In this document: positions 42,201 through 52,400 of the stretch, one piece after another
How the letters are laid out: every line of letters starts with the position of its first letter
Position numbering within the stretch: position 1 is the first letter of the stretch
NCBI RefSeq assembly: GCF_000306235.2
Contig: NZ_AKWZ02000010.1
Coordinates: forward strand, 434,001 to 498,000
Length of the DNA: 64,000 nucleotides
Reading direction: 5' to 3'
Origin: Leptospira fainei serovar Hurstbridge str. BUT 6
GTDB lineage: Bacteria; Spirochaetota; Leptospiria; Leptospirales; Leptospiraceae
Made by a program: the position numbers and the translations under genes
The notes under the pieces: model-generated
Database searches by the model: none
What the model was told of the DNA's origin: nothing
Seen by the model: the letters and a program-made list of their open reading frames with translations, nothing else

Positions 42201-45120
42201 TGAAATCGTATCCGCCGTTTACGGTATAATTGCCGCTTCCAGTACTGTAATCGATTCCGAGAAAGGATCCTTTTGGTACGTATCCACCATTATAATTTAC
42301 GTTAACGTCAAGGCCGCTTCCAGGTGCAAAACTGACTCCAAGACTAACTTCACCGGTGGAATATCCGAACCCGCCCCCCCAGCCGCCTGCTTTTGCATCC
42401 TCTCCCATTAGAATATCTGCATTTCGGTGCGTATTCCAAGATACGAAGCCAGTCATAGGCGACTTACCCGCTATAGTCGCTGTCGATAAAATCCCATTTA
42501 CAAATCCTGCAATAGCGCCGTTCGTTCCGCCCTGTTCACCGCCAATTACTGTTTGCGTAGCCACGTCTGCTATCACGGCCCCGGCCCTAACCATTTGGAA
42601 AACGTCCATTGCCTCTGTTGAAAACGTCATAACATTCTTAACGTCACTCGCTATCGCGGCAATTGTTTCTAGTAAACTTGCAGACCCTGCCCCTGCCGTG
42701 CAAAAGCTGATCACTGCCGAGGCAACAAGCTCTACAGCCTGTTCCGCTTCGTTGACCCTCTCTTCCCTAGCCTGCTTCTTAGCCTCGCGTTTGTCCATAT
42801 ACGATCTCAACAAGGACGCAAAGTTCTGCACTTCTTGTTCGCTTCCGTTCGGATCGATTGCTTTCGCTATAAAATCAAAGAGTAACTCTCTTTCCTTCTG
42901 TTTAATAAACGATTTATTAATAAGTCCTACCTGTGTCTGAGCCTCTAGTGCCGCTCCGGTCACGCTATCCGACCAATCTTTCGATTGATGATAGATACTC
43001 TTAGTATCCGATTTACTAAAGATTCCGAATCCCTTCCCTATATCCGCAAGTGTGACTAATACTCCCCGAGCAACTTTCATCACCATCGCTTCGATTCCTC
43101 CCTTAAAGAGGACATGGTCCAGATACAATAATCCACCGATTCCCGGTAGCGCAAACTCGGTCGTATGCAATTTACGCAGTTCCGCCTTTGCTTCTTGCCG
43201 AGTCAGATATTCCCCTACGATCTGCTCCATCTGTTGCGTATACGCCGGGTCCCAACCCGCTTGGTTCCCGTAGATCTCCACCGACGTCTTCGCTAACTCG
43301 ATTTTCTCCTGTTGCCAATTCTTCTCTGCGTCTTTATACTCTTTCAGTTTAGCAGCATTCACGTCCTGGCGCACATTCCCTTCGATCTGCTTGTAATCCG
43401 CTCCTGTGATTAAATGCAGATCTCTCGCACCCTCTAACCCTACCTTAGCGACCGCTCCGATAACCTCAGCCATCGGTCCATGGCCATTCGCAAGAGCTAA
43501 TTTCAGTTGCCCTTCGATTCGGCCCAACGAAAACATTCCCGACGTCTCTCCGAACTCTCTCTGCGATTCCTTATGTTTCATGTAAGATCCGACAACTTGT
43601 TGCATCTTACTGATCTCATCCGCAGACCACCCGTTCGCCTTGCCAAATTGTGCAGTCGCATATTGGGCCGCTTGGATTTGGTCGTTATGCCATTGAGTGA
43701 TCGCATTCTTCTCGTCCACCAACTTCAGTGAGTTGATCACTCCTCTCATGTCCTTATCGAACGTCTTCTCTTCTCTCTTCGAGATCACATGTGCGTTCTG
43801 CAGAACTCTTGCAGATACTTCCGCTACGAAACCTACAGCTTCTGCAAGAGGACCTTCCAGCGACGCCTCCATCATTCGGACCGACCCTTCCAAACGGCCG
43901 ATCGATAGCATCTGCCCTCTCATTCCTAGTTCGTTTTTAGCGTCGTTTTGTCTCACGTAATCCGTCATCAATTGTGACGCGAGTTGGATCGTATCCGGTG
44001 GCCAGTTCTGGGACTTACCATATTCGGTCATGATGAGGCCGTACACCGCAGTCTTATCATCCCTCCACTGGCTGATGGCCACCATATCCTGCGCATGAAA
44101 TAGCCCTCCGCCAATTTTATAGATCAGATCTCCGGCTATATAATCGAGTCCGCTCAAAGGTCCCAAAGCTTGGAAGACGTTTCTCACCTCGCTAAGGGCT
44201 CGCATATTATGCTCGGCTGCCTTATATGCCTCGTGATCCATATACGCGCCCGCTAAAAAGGACGCCGCTTCCGGAGATAAGTGAAATGCATTCACAAGAA
44301 AAGTGGTATATGCGTTTTGAACCATATTACGGGTTTCATGAGCCACCCATTGCTGGGTACTCATCCCGCCCAAAAATACGCTTTCTACAAAATCGGCGAC
44401 CATACCGGCAGTTTGAGCCTGGTTACTGGCGCTCATAGACGCCTTAGTCTCGTTCGCGCTGTTCAGAGCATCGTAACCCGCCAACTTGGAAAGGATCGCA
44501 TTCGAATAATTGCTATTCGCAAAGAAATTATTCACTCCTGCAAAGCTAGCTCCGATGGTTTCCGAAATCCGATCCACCTCATGGTGATCCGGATTATTAT
44601 CGAAGATATTACCCACTCCGCCCCCGTGACCGAGCAGGAACGCGGGCGACGGCCCGATCGTGATATGCTGAGCCCTCTGGGTAAAATGATAATTGGATGC
44701 GTTATCTCCCTGACCGACCGCATCCCCTGTATAGATAGCCTCGTCTAGTTGGATATTCCCTGCTGAGTCCACTCGTACATTCGAATATTTTAATGTCGTA
44801 TAACCGTTACAGGCCGCTGCGGTAAGATCCGAGCCGCACTTGGAAGTTAAAAATTGGTCTATCGTCTCGTTCCCGCATTTGCTCGTCGCTGGGTCGCAAT
44901 AATTAACGTAATTCCCGTCTTGGTTTACTATATACGTCCTACCGTCGTCACCTCGTTTCGTCGATAGGTTACCGCTATCTCTTAGTAGCTGATCCTGGCC
45001 GTTTTGAGTAAACGTCTTCTCATGCGATGGACGATGGCGCCTCCTCACTTCGTGAGGACCGGGCTGCCTCCGGGTTCGCGGAGTCCCGCTCATCCCTTCG
45101 CTGCTCTTTGGGTTATTCAA
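39226..45120 (-). CDS. Orphan polymorphic-toxin cassette: N-terminally truncated giant protein with Hint and Cys-His-Asn C-terminal domain
   Basis: The 1964-residue frame opens with a TTG and 31 residues encoded by the hairpin repeat; an ATG at 45093 is another possible start. From Ser32 it matches residue 974 onward of the 46472-54739 protein. It contains four helical repeat units (AKxELG-type, against three in the full-length protein), a beta-rich GLSLSASKDGS region, a pretoxin Hint domain at about residues 1214-1389 (SCFVAGTLV, TWNHPF, ending VLVHN), and a C-terminal domain with Cys1787 (ICRGD), NDFGG, GQVMQVW, His1909 (NHYY) and Asn1925 (LNHT). It has no signal peptide, so it is probably silent or a recombination donor. 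The Leptospira family resembles TIGR04388, as recalled. Confidence 0.8.
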   Translation of the reverse strand: MNNPKSSEGMSGTPRTRRQPGPHEVRRRHRPSHEKTFTQNGQDQLLRDSGNLSTKRGDDGRTYIVNQDGNYVNYCDPATSKCGNETIDQFLTSKCGSDLTAAACNGYTTLKYSNVRVDSAGNIQLDEAIYTGDAVGQGDNASNYHFTQRAQHITIGPSPAFLLGHGGGVGNIFDNNPDHHEVDRISETIGASFAGVNNFFANSNYSNAILSKLAGYDALNSANETKASMSASNQAQTAGMVADFVESVFLGGMSTQQWVAHETRNMVQNAYTTFLVNAFHLSPEAASFLAGAYMDHEAYKAAEHNMRALSEVRNVFQALGPLSGLDYIAGDLIYKIGGGLFHAQDMVAISQWRDDKTAVYGLIMTEYGKSQNWPPDTIQLASQLMTDYVRQNDAKNELGMRGQMLSIGRLEGSVRMMEASLEGPLAEAVGFVAEVSARVLQNAHVISKREEKTFDKDMRGVINSLKLVDEKNAITQWHNDQIQAAQYATAQFGKANGWSADEISKMQQVVGSYMKHKESQREFGETSGMFSLGRIEGQLKLALANGHGPMAEVIGAVAKVGLEGARDLHLITGADYKQIEGNVRQDVNAAKLKEYKDAEKNWQQEKIELAKTSVEIYGNQAGWDPAYTQQMEQIVGEYLTRQEAKAELRKLHTTEFALPGIGGLLYLDHVLFKGGIEAMVMKVARGVLVTLADIGKGFGIFSKSDTKSIYHQSKDWSDSVTGAALEAQTQVGLINKSFIKQKERELLFDFIAKAIDPNGSEQEVQNFASLLRSYMDKREAKKQAREERVNEAEQAVELVASAVISFCTAGAGSASLLETIAAIASDVKNVMTFSTEAMDVFQMVRAGAVIADVATQTVIGGEQGGTNGAIAGFVNGILSTATIAGKSPMTGFVSWNTHRNADILMGEDAKAGGWGGGFGYSTGEVSLGVSFAPGSGLDVNVNYNGGYVPKGSFLGIDYSTGSGNYTVNGGYDFNPNGTHHLGLSLSASKDGSSNAGVFYNYGRNDQETKLGPNGEKTTVPSRWNGVMNGGASLTYSNDGSFNLSGQYRGATVASVDFDPNTHKFGSVHGNANFQNELGNNVIQEHAGELKAEGVNHNAEVVGHVLSENGQIKESTVQEMIAQGRGHELLEMYQNYKDSTIKKFGQESWETKFENTAVALKDKYDLDISLKKGESSDGVIENTWTRLKSDVLLSFGVSDTGGVRSDGSKKFEFDSCFVAGTLVRTQTGFKAIEQIRVGDYVLSHNENTGKLSYEKVTETFIHDVPLIHKITYANGTTVETTWNHPFYVKGQGWTQVKDLSPSNRSVTLASIQNTAILSEMNVKQRIPIGTSLSSIRPTASYESDWSDTYAGTLGIRKIEEIRRNDRVYNLEVEGNHSYFVTKAGVLVHNYEVRIKEDRLNNTDTKALTDFSERSKPGADPKYDKFVWGDKTYHKVIENGLVNYERTTPDGLREKLRVTKDGYIQQKLQWGGFVDGKPGGEKVAYFKPNGQEAFVRKENLTVDTGSDKVSYVKPDPTKVKEIQKNLIKDYANKVQEQFNDPKLLSNTKQLSKDVELNAKSDKDVARAKELKTSVAELEKALKTTPKKDVVKIEELNKKISSAKIEMADLYKRVMIPLEMARIERVMERTFAKLKPQGTGEFLRELTSPEFNDQFADHKNAGMEIPIRVVIDYLRAQGDSKFTANFDVYKDFSRKIQESEGKLHDMANTLKAFRENPNIDEKTMKILEKDMTKNMDKERKVLAGLESERTGEKQLERIKANHNLIFAKDKSGNYKYSSDEIAKASKSAICRGDSNFMQGIANGKHGWSFGEYYMNKILSGDIEPGKETTKTGIVLDGGRLAGFDKEVARADWMPTGMGFNEANDFGGSPMSVDKTQEIYRTLKPGQVMQVWADTDSKVDGLLNMRSKPGPNHYYEIGMDEAGRPLYLNHTDQAILYSDQNGDTKALRHGSVIPPEAWNSLRIFAVYK

Positions 45121-45309
45121 GAGTTCTCATTCTAACCAAGCTCGGGACTAAAGCCCTGCGCATCCCTGGCGCTTTACTTAGTTAGCAATTTTGTCTTCTT
45201 CGAAGTTCTATCCGCCTTCTTCAAAGAATCGTTGTCAATGACCGACTTGCTATCTCTTAACAGATAACCCAATTTAGTATAGTAAGAAAGGAGAGTAAAG
45301 ATATTTTGA
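44891..45309 (-). repeat. Cassette-edge repeat at the 5' end of the orphan cassette
   Basis: It matches the remnant at 36426-36760. The part 44891-45027 also matches 51684-51820 inside the full-length toxin gene, where homology ends exactly at Ser-His-Glu-Lys (the TCTCATGCGA point). Non-coding part 45121-45309 contains the palindrome (CTATCT-CTTAAC-AGATAACC). This looks like the crossover joint of a duplicated cassette. Confidence 0.85.
45037..45110 (+). repeat. Hairpin repeat (copy 3)
   Basis: CCTCACTTCGTGAGG forms a perfect six-base-pair stem with TTC loop, followed by GGGCTGCCTCCGGGTTCGCG and CTCATCCCTTCGCTGCTC. Nearly identical to 36488-36560 and a diverged match of 33058-33120. Here it also encodes the first residues of the orphan frame. 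Confidence 0.75.
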
Positions 45310-45330
45310 ATACACTCAAAGTAAAAATCA

Positions 45331-45777
45331 TCACGGTCGACCTCTCTTACACGCCTTTAGAGTCTTCTCATCTGCCACTTGCGGCTCTTTATCGAATACG
45401 GTAAACTTCAGATACCGTAGAGTTTCGTTCGTTTTTAGTACAATCACGTATACATCCCCACCGCATTCTGCAAGCTCTTCGATCTTATCAAATTTGTCTT
45501 TGTCAGAATCTAAGATTGGAGAGTATTTTTGAACGAAAGGAAGTTCGTCTTCAACCTTCTTACCGGCAAAATAGTATCTGTGAGCACCGAATACATCCTT
45601 CGGGCGTTTGAAGATTAGATATGTAATACCAGCTCCTGGAGAAGCTTGCGTTCCGAATTTTCTAAACTCGATCGTGTCTTGGAGATTCATACTTTGTTTT
45701 AGTAAGTAGCCGGCATATAGAAGTCCAGCGGTTAAAAGGAGAATGACGAAAACGCAAATGCTAAGAAGGGTTTTCAT
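45331..45777 (-). CDS. Small membrane-anchored protein, cassette immunity candidate
   Basis: The 148-residue protein has an N-terminal transmembrane helix and is a close paralogue of 38133-38561, sharing LPFVQKYSPILDSD, LKTNETLRYLKF and VFDKEP. It follows the lipoprotein gene at 45801 after about 23 bases and ends just before the cassette-edge repeat. Role unproven. Confidence 0.7.
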   Translation of the reverse strand: MKTLLSICVFVILLLTAGLLYAGYLLKQSMNLQDTIEFRKFGTQASPGAGITYLIFKRPKDVFGAHRYYFAGKKVEDELPFVQKYSPILDSDKDKFDKIEELAECGGDVYVIVLKTNETLRYLKFTVFDKEPQVADEKTLKACKRGRP

Positions 45778-45800
45778 GCAGAAGTGAGTTCTCTCTTTAC

Positions 45801-46475
45801 CTATCGATACTTTAAGTTATTGTATCCGGGAGGACGACAATCTTTCCAGGGACGATTCTTCTCATCACTTTCCCAGCAACCGGAAATCTCTTGTTCCATT
45901 TCGCAATCGAGAATCGTCTTAAAGCTTTTTACATGAATTGGATTTTCTAATAAATACCCACTAGAATACACTTCATCATACCTGATTTGAGGGTTAATCT
46001 CTTCGTTCAATTGAAAAAATTTGACGTGGACGCCCTTCGGAGTTTTACTCTCAAGTATAAAGACCCCTTTTAATATTTCTTGGTTTTCAAAAAGAACTTT
46101 AAAATTATTCTCTTCCATTGGTTGCAACTTAAGAGAAAAAATATTATCCTGACCGCTGAATTTGATTTTTATTTTTCCCTGGTTAGGCTCTATTTCTGCA
46201 CAAATCGATCCCTGGCTTGCGCTTCCGAGTTTAGGGGCCCATCGTTCCGAAAAAGATATATCATACACCCCTTTAATGGTCGGATCGTTAAGCTTCATAA
46301 TGATTAAATTTTTCTCTTCTTGCTTATCCACTTCGCTTACTGCAATATCACGCTTTTCTTGAGTATCTCGAGCATTTTCTTCCGACTTACATCCATCTCT
46401 ACAAGAAAAAAGGAAAAACAAAATTGTAAAACTTACTATTAGAACCCTATTTAGTACCACTCGCAATATCCTCAA
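45801..46475 (-). CDS. Lipoprotein directly downstream of the full-length toxin, immunity candidate
   Basis: The start is a TTG overlapping the toxin stop codon (TTGA), so translation is coupled. The signal peptide ends FFLFSC (Cys25). The mature 200 residues are beta-rich with several cysteines (ICAEIEP, LDCEMEQEISGCWESD). It shares position and a faint core with the lipoprotein at 38609-39217 but is otherwise very different, as expected for immunity proteins that match different toxin tips. Predicted to act in the periplasm or outer membrane. Confidence 0.72.
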   Translation of the reverse strand: MRILRVVLNRVLIVSFTILFFLFSCRDGCKSEENARDTQEKRDIAVSEVDKQEEKNLIIMKLNDPTIKGVYDISFSERWAPKLGSASQGSICAEIEPNQGKIKIKFSGQDNIFSLKLQPMEENNFKVLFENQEILKGVFILESKTPKGVHVKFFQLNEEINPQIRYDEVYSSGYLLENPIHVKSFKTILDCEMEQEISGCWESDEKNRPWKDCRPPGYNNLKYR

Positions 46476-49400
46476 TAATATATCTTATATACCTTCGTTC
46501 TACGATCAAATGGAATAAGCTCTTTAACCTTTGCTCCTCCCGAGTAACCGCCGGTATGATTGTAATTCACCCAACCATTTTCCGTTTTCAACCACAGACA
46601 GTAGTGATTCCCTCCAGGGGTTCCGTTAGTATCGTCGTATACTTGGATAACTTTGCCGGTAGGAAATTCATTCAATTTTTGCTTTAAGCTATCTACAGGT
46701 ATTGGATTCACGATTCCTTTCAGCTCCCCGGTTTTCGGATCCAAGCGAACTCCGCCGAAATCATTCGAACCTTCCGTTTCCACTCCCCAAGACTTCGAAA
46801 ATCCAGGGGTATGACCCAAATCAACCACCGGTGCACCCTGGCTAAAGCCCAAGTCTCCACTGATTCCTTTGTACGTATACCATTCTACAAAGCTAGCCTT
46901 CGTTACTTTAGCGTCGACTGCTTCTAAGTAATTCGTATACGTCCGGCAAATCTCCGCTGCTGTTTTACTTCCCAACTCAGGACTCCAACCTCTCTTAACA
47001 AACTCTACAAATTTGTTATAATTCTCCAGCCTTTGTGCACGGTCCGGTGCATCGTGTGGAATCGAGGGCTTTAAATCGCCTTTAGCATAGGCCTTCTGCA
47101 ATAATTCAATAGCCACCGTTAATTGAACGGCTGTTCCATGAGTCCTATCTTGTGCACCTGCCTCTCCGCTATTTAAGCGCTCCATGAATTCTTCCTTAGA
47201 TTCGCCGGGCCTTTGGGATATATCTTCCAAAGCGCGAGTCGCTGTCCTAATCCATTCCTCTCTTGGAACCTCGTTTTGTCTAGAAGTACTTCTATTATTA
47301 GCCAAATCTTTTACGATATCTTGGATTTCCTGCATCCTTGCCTTATACATGGGTTCGCCTGCTTTAAAGCCCAAGACTGATTGCGCTTTTACGCTAACTT
47401 CATTCATTAAAAGATTAGTATTTTGCCCTGAATTTCCGAACTCTCTCGGTTCCTTGTTGAATTTCGCAAACTCGCCCGTATATCTTCCATTCTCGTCTCG
47501 CGATTCGTAACCTAATTTGGTATAGGAAGTTTTAGCGGTTTCGTAAAGTTTATCCAATTCTTTATTAAGCCTAAATTTCTCCGTTTCTAACTTACGAATT
47601 CTGGCTTCCGCTCCTTCCACTTGAGATTTGTTAGCTTTAGTAAATTCAAGCTCGTGATTTACGACCGTTAGCTCCTTACTAAAAGAATTCATTTGCCGTA
47701 ATTCTTTGACTCCAAATCCATGCTTCGAGCCATCGATACCTTTCTCTGACCAAAGCTTACTTAATTTATCCGTTATATAACGACTATCTGCGGCCTTTTC
47801 ATACGGTGCGAGCGGTTCTTCTTTAAATCCATTCGCCTTATTGGCGTTTCTCTCGGCTAAATTCGTTTCATTCGCTTTAAAATATGACGGTTTCGATTCT
47901 CTCGCCCCAAGTCCCATAAAACCGCCCCAAACGGTTTTATGCTCTATATACCCGTTCGACGTAACCCGAATTACTTCTTTAGATCCGTTCGGGCCTTGAC
48001 TTTCATAATGCACTATTCCCTTTTCAATTACACGATTGTAGGTCTTATCCCCCCATTTAACTTCGCCATATTTAGGATCGGAATTCGGTTTACTGAGCAT
48101 TGCTAAATCATCCGTTGGGATCTTTTCTAATCGGACATCGACTTGATAGTTATGAACCACAACAAACTCATTCCCCACCTTAATGAAGTAGTTATGATTC
48201 CCCTCGAGCTCGATGTTATACACTTTCTGGCTATGGATGAATTCTTCTACCTTACGGATTCCAAGCGTTCCTTCTCTTTCCGTCTGCCAGTTTGTTTTAT
48301 ATTCTCCAATATACGAATTCTCTCCAAACATAATAGAAGCCGGAGATAACACAGAACTTCTGGATAGCTGCATCTTCAGCTTGGCTCTACGGATACTCCG
48401 TTTTGTAATGCCTCTATCTCCGATTTTTAAGTCCTCGGCTTTCACCCATGCGTTTCCTATCACTCCGGAATTCTGATTCCGATCACCTGGATTCAAAACT
48501 GCAAATGGGTGGTTCCAGGTAGTCGTGACCGTGACATCGTTCTCATAACCTATCTTATGAATCGATTTCACATCGTGAACAAACGTCTCCGTGATCTTTC
48601 TGACTTCTACCTCTCCCGTCTCTTCATTGAGTGTATTTACTTCCTCTCCGATCTTTAACGAGTCAATCCTGCGGGTCCCATTAGGGGTTAAGATCAATTG
48701 CGATCCGTCAAAACAGCTAGATACCCTGAACGTTCCGTCTTTATCGACCGCAAGTAGCCCAGAGTCCGAAATCCCAAACATCATCTTGATATCCCCACCA
48801 AGTCTGGCGAGTGTCTTGCCTATCTCTGTCGTCGGAGAATCCTTGACGTATTCTAGTTTCAGATTATTCTTCTCTGCAATTTCTCGCATGTCTCCGCGAA
48901 CTCTTTCCGATTCCACTCCGTTGATTAAGGTTTCTTTATTTTGAGAATACAGTTCCAGAATCTTCTGCTGTCCATCCGGACTATTCATCATGGACAATCT
49001 TTCTGATTCAGTTATAATATTATTCGAGCTTAACGCCTGACCCGCAAGATCTGATATTTTCTCTAGATTCTTTCCGTAATTCTCACTTGAGTTCTCCTGA
49101 ACTCTCGCAAGCAGCATCTCGTTTTGCCAGTTTGCATTGCCTTGCACTTTCTCGAATTTGTGACTATTCGTGTCATAAGATACAGAGGCTACCGTTCCAC
49201 CTAATACCTGACCGCCTAAATTGAATTTACCGTCATTCGAATAGGTAAACGTTCCTCCTGAACCTCTCAAATTAGGCGGTGTGCTCGTTTTCCCGTAATT
49301 GTAATATGCACCTACGCTAGCGCTTCCGTCTTTACTTGCAGATAATGAAAGTCCTAAGTGATGAGCGTTTGTAGCACTACTCTTATATACATCCATCCCT

Positions 49401-52400
49401 CCGTTCGCTGTATAGTTCCCGCTTGAAAGGTTATAATCTAACCCTACATATCCACCGTGGAAATTATAATTCAAGTTCACATCCAAACCGCTACCCGGAG
49501 TAAACGTTAAGCCACCGTTGATCGGGAGTTTATATTCGCCTGGAAGTGCTGCGCTTATACCGCCTCCCCAGCCTCCGGCTTTTGCTTCTTCTCCCATTAA
49601 GATATTCGCATTTTGGTGAGGTGTCCAAGACACAAAACCGGTTATAGGGAGTTTATTCACGATCGTTGCTACACTGATGAGTCCGTTTAGAAAGCCAGCA
49701 ACCGCTCCATTCTTACCACCCTCTTCATAACCCACATACGTCTGAGAACCGACCATCACCGCTTCCGATCCATACTTAACCGCATTTAGGCCATCCATCA
49801 CAAATGAGGCTTTATCCGCTACGTTGATAAAGTTTCCGATATCCTCGAGCACTTGAGCTAGTACCCCGACTCCGCTTCCACCGGAAGCCGCAGTCAATAA
49901 TACTCCTGCCACCACTTCTACGGCTTGTTCCGCCTCATCCATTCTCTGGCGTCTTGCCTGTTTCTTCGCTTCTCTCTGGTCAAAGACTTTCTGCAATAAT
50001 TGTCCGATCAGTTGCTGTTCCGCAGGATCTCCGTTCGGATCCATCGCCTTGCCGATCAGATCGAATACAAGTTTTCTCTCTTGCTCCTTCCACCAGTGTT
50101 TATCTAAATCTCCTTGATGCGATTGCGCAGTAAGAGACGCTCCCGTTATACTATTCGACCAGTCTTTTGTTTGCTTGTAAAAGTCCTTCGTTTCCGATTT
50201 TGTAAATAACCCGAATGATCTTCCTATATCCGCCGAAGAAGTCAAAATTCCACGGGCAACTTGCATAAGCATACTACTCAATCCACCCTTAAACAAGCTC
50301 CGATCGAGGGCGGTTCCACCTACGCTGAGAACATCTTCTAATAGATGTAGTTTTCGTAACTCGCCTCTCGCCTGCTCCCGGGACACCATATTGCCGACCA
50401 TATCCGCCACTTGGTTCACATATGCGGGATCTAACCCCGCTTGCTTCCCGTAAAGCTGCACCGCATCCTTCGAGATAGAGACCACGTCCGCTTGCCAAGT
50501 CTTGATCGCATTTTTCTCATATACTAGTTTGATTTCGTTGATCCCGTATCTAAGATCCTTATCGAATTTCTGTTCTTCCCTAGAAGAAATCATTCCGGTC
50601 GAATGCAAATCGTGAGTTATATTTTTTACGATAACACCTTCTATTTCCGCCAACGCACCGCTCATCGATGCTGTCATCGCATGGACCATTCCCTCAAGTC
50701 TAGGTACTGAAAGTAAAGCACCCTTCATTCCTAGCTCAGTCTTTGCGTCGCTCATTCGGAAATAATCGGTTACTACCTGCGATACGAGTGCGATCTGATC
50801 CGGGGGGAAATTCTGAAGACGCATCGCTTCTGATGCAATTAAGCCGTAGGCGGCATACTTGTCCTCTCTCCATTGATGGATCGCTCGTAGATCATCCGCG
50901 TGTGTGATATCGATTCCAAGACCGACTAATCCGTTTAAAAGACCTCCATCAAGAAACATGTTTTTTAACAAATTATCTATAGGTCTTAAAATCCCCATAT
51001 TATGTTCGGCTGCCTTATACGCTTCGTGATCCATATACGCACCCGCTAAAAAGGACGCAGCTTCCGGGGATAAGTGAAATGCATTCACAAGAAAAGTAGT
51101 ATACGCATTTTGGACCAGGTTATGCGTTTCATGAGCCACCCATTGTTGAGTCGTCATCCCACCTAAAAATACGTTTTCTACAAAATCGGCAACCATACCT
51201 GCCGTTTGTGCTTGGCTACTAGCGCTCATTGACGCCTTAGTCTCGTTTGCGCTATTCAAAGCGTCGTAACTTGCCAGTTTAAAAAGCGTTGAATTCGAAT
51301 AATTGCCATTCGCAAAGAAATTATTCACTCCCGCAAAGCTAGCTCCTATGACTTCCGAGATCCGATCCCCTTCATGATGATCCGGATTAGTATCGAAGAT
51401 GTTTCCCACTCCCCCACCGTGGCCTAGCAGGAATGCAGGCGATGGTCCGATCGTGATATGTTGAGTCCTTTGTGTAAAATTATAATTCGACGCATTATCT
51501 CCCTGGCCCACCGCGTCCCCAGTATATATTGCCTCGTCTAGTTGGATATTCCCCGCGGAATCCACTCTCACATTCGAGTATTTTAATGTAGTATATCCGT
51601 TACAAGCTGCCGCAGTCAGATCCGAGCCGCACTTGGAAGTTAAAAATTGGTCTATCGTCTCGTTCCCGCATTTGCTCGTCGCTGGGTCGCAATAATTAAC
51701 GTAATTCCCGTCTTGGTTTACTATATACGTCCTACCGTCGTCACCTCGTTTCGTCGATAGGTTACCGCTATCTCTTAGTAGCTGATCCTGGCCGTTTTGA
51801 GTAAACGTCTTCTCATGCGACAAGCTCGTCGCCATCTGTTGCATATAGTTCATGCGATCGTTTAACAACGCGTTGTTAGTAGAAGACAAAAGGGTCAAAT
51901 TCGAAGCGCCGCTGATCGCTTGATTAAACGAAGAGGAAAAAGAATTCAATAGTCCGAAATTCAGGGAATTATATTGGGCCTGCGGATTGATTCCAGACAA
52001 TTGGCTAGTGACATTGCTAAATAAAGAGCCGGAGTTGGCGCCGGAACTAGGAGTGGCGGAAATATCCGTTCCAGAGCTAAAATTCAATTTTCCGAGCAAT
52101 TCTTGGGAAAGTAGTTGTGCGTCAGCTTGATTTTGACTACTCTTCAATTTGCTATTGGCGGAAGCAAAATCTAGATTGGCCTTAGTTTGCAGTTGATTCA
52201 TCTGAGTCAGCCAAGTCGTCTCACTCGTTTGTAGGTTCTGCAATCCTGTAGAGTAATCGCTCTGTGCCTGAGCCAAAAGAGTCTGCTCTTGTAAATGCCA
52301 AGCCGCATACTGAGCGTCAAAGGTACTCACCTGTGCCGTCCAATTGGTAACGCTCGGGAGCACATTTTGGTTCCAGTTGTACTGAAAGCTTTGCAACTGA

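Noticed and set aside
44281..44748. 155-codon plus-strand frame inside the orphan cassette
   Set aside because: It is antisense to a continuous, homologous coding region and shows no features of its own.
46472..48760. Self-splicing intein in the giant proteins
   Set aside because: The Hint domain ends in VHN followed by Tyr, not Cys, Ser or Thr, and there is no continuous host protein around it. A pretoxin Hint domain fits better.
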